In this document: one piece after another, positions 6,610-9,703 of the stretch
Position numbering within the stretch: the first letter of the stretch is position 1
How the letters are laid out: each line of letters opens with the position of its first letter
From: an uncultured Burkholderiales bacterium
GTDB lineage: Bacteria; Pseudomonadota; Gammaproteobacteria; Burkholderiales; Thiobacillaceae
DNA: 9,703 nucleotides
Direction: 5' to 3'
Assembly: GCA_937925755.1 (NCBI GenBank)
Contig: CALAMX010000077.1
Location: 1-9,703, forward strand
Position numbers and translations under genes: made by a program
Notes under the pieces: model-generated
What the model was told of the DNA's origin: nothing
Seen by the model: only the letters and a program-made list of their open reading frames with translations
Databases searched by the model: none

Positions 6610-8042
6610 TGCTTGACGATCTCAGTTACCGCATCAAGATCCCTCTGGCCATGAGCCTGGTGATCGTGGCGACCACGGCCGTGGTCGCGGCGACCTTCAC
6701 CTGGCAGAGCTATCGCCAGGCACACGCAAGCTTCGTGCATCACGGCGAGGCCCTGGGCAAGACACTGGCCCGTACCCTGCGCCCTGCCCTGCTGCATGAT
6801 GACGTCTGGCAGGCGTATGAGATCTTGCGTACCCCCCTGGAACGCCCCGTCGATGACGCGAGGGTGCTAATCCTCTTGGATGCGAACGGCCACGTCTTCG
6901 CCGCTTCAGATCCCCGCCAATACGCCATCCTGACACCTTTCAACGCCGGTCTCAGGGCCCCAGCGACCCCCGCGAACCGTGATCCCGACCTGAAGTCGAG
7001 CGTCTTGGAGAGCGAGGACGGCCGTTGGCTCTATTTCTCCACGCCCATACTGGCCGAGGACGGCACCCTGCTGGGGCGCCTGCTGCAACGTTACGACCGC
7101 AAGCTGGTGGCACCCCGCTTCGTCGATGTCTCTGCAGACGCCCTCTATGCTGCTCTCGCGGCACTGCTCCTGCTGCTGCCTCTGGGCTGGTTGGCCGGTA
7201 AGCACCTGACCGACCCGCTCGTGCAGTTGGCTCGGTGCTTGGGGCGGGTCGGGCGGGAGATACCAGAGTCCATACAATGCGATTTCCATCATGGCCGCGA
7301 CGAGATCGGTCGGCTTGCGCAGAGTTTCGAGGACATGGTGCATCAGTTGCGCGAAAAACAAGCATTGGAGAGGCACCTGGCACAGAGCGATCGACTCGCC
7401 GCCATCGGTCGGCTGTCTGCGGGGATCGCACATGAGATCAATAACCCGCTCGGCGGCATGCTCAATGCCATCAGCAACTATCGTCGCCGGGGCGGTTCCG
7501 ACCCGCAGGCAGAGAAGACCCTGGACCTCATCGAGCGTGGCTTACTGCAAATTCGCGACACGGTATCGGCCTTGCTCGTGGAGTCCAAAATCGAATCGCG
7601 GGCCCTGACACCCGCCGACCTGGAAGACGTGCGCACCTTAGTCGCCGCGCAGGTGCAGTCGAAACGTCTGACCCTGCATTGGCGCAGTGCTGTGGAGGAG
7701 CCCTTGCCGCTGCCATCGGCGCATGTGCGCCAAATCCTCCTCAACCTGCTGCTCAACGCCGTACAAGCGAGCCCTGAGGAAGGCGATGTGACTTGCAGCA
7801 TCGGTGTGAGCAACGTCCTCACCATTACGGTGGGCAACGCCGGCCCGGCCATTCCAGAGCGGCGGCGCCAACATCTGTTCGAACCGTATTTCGGGGAGGA
7901 GGGCGGCGAGGGCCACGGCCTTGGGCTGTGGGTGACGTATCAGCTCGTCGAGCAACTACACGGCAGCATCTCTGTGGAGAGCGTGCCGGGCCATACCCGC
8001 TTCAGCGTCGTTCTGCCCCTGGAGATCCGGCGTGAATCCTGA
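6609..8042 (+). CDS. arxS: Membrane sensor histidine kinase (ArxS-like)
   Basis: A 477-residue sensor kinase. Transmembrane helices at about 11-32 and 178-197 bracket a periplasmic sensing domain of roughly 145 residues. A HAMP-like linker (200-250) follows, then the dimerisation domain with phospho-acceptor H275 in AGIAHEINNPLGG, an NtrB-like H-box. The ATPase domain shows the N-box LLNLLLNAVQAS and the G2 loop GEGHGLGLW. The G1 box is NAGPAIP with N410 in place of the usual Asp. The gene shares one base with the binding-protein stop and overlaps the regulator by 11 nt, so the three are translated together. Inferred role: receives the ligand state of ArxX through its periplasmic domain and phosphorylates ArxR. 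Kinase assignment is certain; the partner is inferred from context. Confidence 0.82.
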   Translation: MLDDLSYRIKIPLAMSLVIVATTAVVAATFTWQSYRQAHASFVHHGEALGKTLARTLRPALLHDDVWQAYEILRTPLERPVDDARVLILLDANGHVFAASDPRQYAILTPFNAGLRAPATPANRDPDLKSSVLESEDGRWLYFSTPILAEDGTLLGRLLQRYDRKLVAPRFVDVSADALYAALAALLLLLPLGWLAGKHLTDPLVQLARCLGRVGREIPESIQCDFHHGRDEIGRLAQSFEDMVHQLREKQALERHLAQSDRLAAIGRLSAGIAHEINNPLGGMLNAISNYRRRGGSDPQAEKTLDLIERGLLQIRDTVSALLVESKIESRALTPADLEDVRTLVAAQVQSKRLTLHWRSAVEEPLPLPSAHVRQILLNLLLNAVQASPEEGDVTCSIGVSNVLTITVGNAGPAIPERRRQHLFEPYFGEEGGEGHGLGLWVTYQLVEQLHGSISVESVPGHTRFSVVLPLEIRRES

Positions 8043-9390
8043 ACTGTCCATCCTCCTCATCGAAGACGATCCCATCATGGGCGAGTCGCTCATGGAGCGA
8101 TTCGAGCTCGAAGGCTTCACTGCGCGCTGGGCCCACAATGTGGCCGAGGCACGCCGCTGGCTGGCCCAGAGCAGCTTTGGCGTGGTGCTTTCCGACTTGC
8201 GCCTGCCGGATGGAGGGGGCGACGTCCTGTTTCGGGAAGCTCAGGGCAAGTACCCCAGCCTGCCGCCGTGGCTGTTCATCACCGCCTATAGCACCGTGGA
8301 TCAGGCGGTCTCCCTGTTGAAACAAGGCGCAGCCGACTACCTCACCAAGCCCTTCGACCTCGATGCCCTGATCGAAAAGCTTAAGCTCTATGCAGCGACA
8401 CAACCACCTGCGCCGGCAAAACATGGCTCTGTCCTTGGGATTTCTCCGTCCCTGTGCCGCATCGAAGCGCAACTGCCGCAGCTTGCCGCGAAGACCCGAA
8501 CCCTGCTGATCACGGGCGAGTCCGGCGTCGGCAAGGAATGGGTGGCACGCGCATTCCATCGGCAGACACCCAAAGGGGACCACGCCCCTTTCGTGGCAGT
8601 CAACTGCGCCGCGTTGCCTGAAGGGCTCTTGGAGGCCGAGCTCTTTGGCTACGAGAAAGGGGCCTTCACCGGTGCGGTAAAGTCCCACAAAGGGGTGTTC
8701 GAACAGGCCGACGGGGGAACCTTGTTCCTCGACGAGATCGGCGACATGCCCTTGAACATGCAGGTCAAGCTTTTGCGCGTGCTGCAGGAGCGCCAAATCA
8801 CCCGAATCGGCGGCGAACGTCCCATTCCCGTCGACCTTCGCATCGTCTCCGCCACCCATCAGGACCTGAAAAAACTCGTCACCCAAGGTCGATTCAGGGA
8901 AGACTTGTACTATCGCATCAACGTCATACAAATCCACATCCCACCGCTGCGTCAGCGGCGAGAAGACATTCTCTGGCTTGCGCGCCGCTTCCTCACCGAG
9001 ACTGCACCCGGCAAACGTTTCTCCAACGAAGCTGAACAGGCCCTGCTCACACACGATTGGCCCGGCAATGTGCGCGAACTCAAGCATGCCGTGGAACGTG
9101 GCGCCATCCTTTGTCAGGGCCAGACAGTAAGTCTATCGGATCTGTTCGGCGACGAGGCCCCCGCCAGTGAGCCTGCCGCCCAGACGCTGGCAGAGTACAT
9201 CACAGAGAGCGAGCGACGCTATATCGACCAGATGCTACAGACCCATGCCGGTCATCTCGGTCGCACAGCCGCCGCGTTGGGTATATCGCGCAAGAACCTG
9301 TGGGAAAAAATGAAAAAACTCGGACTCTCGGCGAACACTACGACAGCTCGTCGCGCCTGGCCTGTCAGCTCCGAGGGTAATGCTGATTAG
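8032..9390 (+). CDS. arxR: NtrC-family sigma-54-dependent response regulator (ArxR-like)
   Basis: A 452-residue, three-domain activator. The receiver has the acidic pair E11/D12, phospho-acceptor D55 (SDLRLPDGG), T84 and K106. The AAA+ domain has Walker A GESGVGKE (162-169), GAFTGA (210-215) that contacts sigma-54, Walker B LFLDEIGD (D234/E235), and an arginine-finger region FREDLYYRINV. A C-terminal Fis-type helix-turn-helix spans about 407-432 (GRTAAALGISRKNLWEKMKK). It starts at GTG 8032 within the kinase gene, with GGAG 8 nt upstream. All key residues are intact, so it should activate a sigma-54 promoter; the best candidate lies before the oxidase operon. The family is certain; the name follows the arxXSR/aioXSR layout. 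Confidence 0.85.
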   Translation: MNPELSILLIEDDPIMGESLMERFELEGFTARWAHNVAEARRWLAQSSFGVVLSDLRLPDGGGDVLFREAQGKYPSLPPWLFITAYSTVDQAVSLLKQGAADYLTKPFDLDALIEKLKLYAATQPPAPAKHGSVLGISPSLCRIEAQLPQLAAKTRTLLITGESGVGKEWVARAFHRQTPKGDHAPFVAVNCAALPEGLLEAELFGYEKGAFTGAVKSHKGVFEQADGGTLFLDEIGDMPLNMQVKLLRVLQERQITRIGGERPIPVDLRIVSATHQDLKKLVTQGRFREDLYYRINVIQIHIPPLRQRREDILWLARRFLTETAPGKRFSNEAEQALLTHDWPGNVRELKHAVERGAILCQGQTVSLSDLFGDEAPASEPAAQTLAEYITESERRYIDQMLQTHAGHLGRTAAALGISRKNLWEKMKKLGLSANTTTARRAWPVSSEGNAD

Positions 9391-9403
9391 GGAGGCTCAG
9401 CAT
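9380..9403 (+). other. Inverted repeat across the arxR stop codon
   Basis: ATGCTGA / TCAGCAT can form a 7-bp stem around a ten-base loop that includes the TAG stop. It may end or stabilise the transcript, but there is no T-run. Confidence 0.25.
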
Positions 9404-9450
9404 CACTGACTGCGCGGACAATCGGCTCCGTTGCACGGTGTTGGCTCCGG

Positions 9451-9470
9451 CCGCTCGCTTCCGCTCGCTT
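9451..9470 (+). repeat. 10-bp perfect tandem duplication
   Basis: CCGCTCGCTT occurs twice, back to back, directly before the strong hairpin at 9470-9491. It is a local slippage product or part of a larger structured element. Confidence 0.6.
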
Positions 9471-9491
9471 AACCTGCCTTTCGGCAGGTTA
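9470..9491. terminator. Strong hairpin, possible terminator after arxR
   Basis: TAACCTGCC and GGCAGGTTA form a perfect 9-bp stem with the four-base loop TTTC, about 80 bases after the arxR stop. There is no T-run on either side, so it is not a classical intrinsic terminator. It may still block or protect transcript ends. Confidence 0.35.
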
Positions 9492-9703
9492 GCCTCCGCC
9501 GAAACTCCGTTTGGGCCCCAAGGCTGACTTCCTGTCAAGTCACGGTCCTAAACTCTCGTCGCACGGCGCTCAACCCCGCTCGTAGCCACCTGCAGTGCTT
9601 CCCTTGGCAAGCCGTAGGGTGTCGAGCACGCAGTGAAACACGCGCCTTTGTGCGGGCCTCGAGTCTGCGTGTCGCGCATTCGGGCTACTGCCCTTTGGGC
9701 TGC

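Larger units (their letters stand above)
9391..9703. other. Non-coding tail with no recognisable gene
   Basis: I see no protein domain or RNA gene in these 313 bases. The stretch is GC-rich and unusually dense in short inverted repeats: 9470-9491, 9525-9542 (TGACTT/AAGTCA), the near-palindrome TTGGGCCCCAA at 9511-9521, and GGGC/GCCC/GGGC alternation at 9682-9700. Two minus-strand frames are open from the right edge for about 45-51 codons but look like chance. The texture differs from the arx genes and could mark the edge of the cluster. Confidence 0.5.

Noticed and set aside
8002..9087. Minus-strand open frame (361 codons) opposite arxR
   Set aside because: The opposite strand encodes an intact receiver and AAA+ domain with all key motifs; this frame is a shadow.
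9548..9703. Minus-strand frame open from the right edge (51 codons before the stop)
   Set aside because: No recognisable domain. A second minus-strand frame is open over much of the same stretch, as expected by chance in GC-rich DNA. It could be the 3' end of a gene further right, but nothing supports that.

Overview
The window carries a two-block, divergently transcribed locus that closely matches the published layout of arx clusters (arxB2-A-B1-C-D facing arxX-S-R), which encode anaerobic arsenite oxidation. The assignment rests on gene order, family motifs and recalled family features; no database search was possible. Base composition is high-GC, and the Tat-exported molybdoenzyme, NrfD-type membrane subunit and sigma-54 regulator point to a Gram-negative proteobacterium, most likely beta or gamma. 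I cannot name a genus.

Left block (minus strand, about 1-5506), in transcription order: a 421-residue multi-cluster iron-sulfur protein (arxB2-like), a Tat-exported molybdopterin oxidoreductase of the ArrA/ArxA clade with a Cys molybdenum ligand, a four-cluster ferredoxin subunit (ArxB), and an NrfD/PsrC-type quinone-interacting membrane subunit (ArxC) cut by the left edge. Gaps are 81, 18 and 12 nt, so this is one operon. A TorD-like chaperone (arxD) would be expected beyond the left edge. Inferred working: the periplasmic A subunit oxidises arsenite, electrons pass through the clusters of ArxB to ArxC and into the quinone pool.

Right block (plus strand, 5761-9390): a PhnD-family periplasmic binding protein (arxX-like), a membrane sensor histidine kinase (arxS-like) and an NtrC-type response regulator with intact GAFTGA loop (arxR-like). 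Their reading frames overlap by 1 and 11 nt, so they are translationally coupled. This mirrors aioXSR, which senses arsenite for the unrelated aerobic oxidase.

The divergent region (5507-5760) holds a plausible sigma-54 promoter firing leftward into the oxidase operon and two copies of an 18-bp palindrome-containing element, each about 30 bp upstream of one of the two divergent genes. The last about 310 bases (9391-9703) contain no recognisable gene, only hairpins and a 10-bp tandem duplication.
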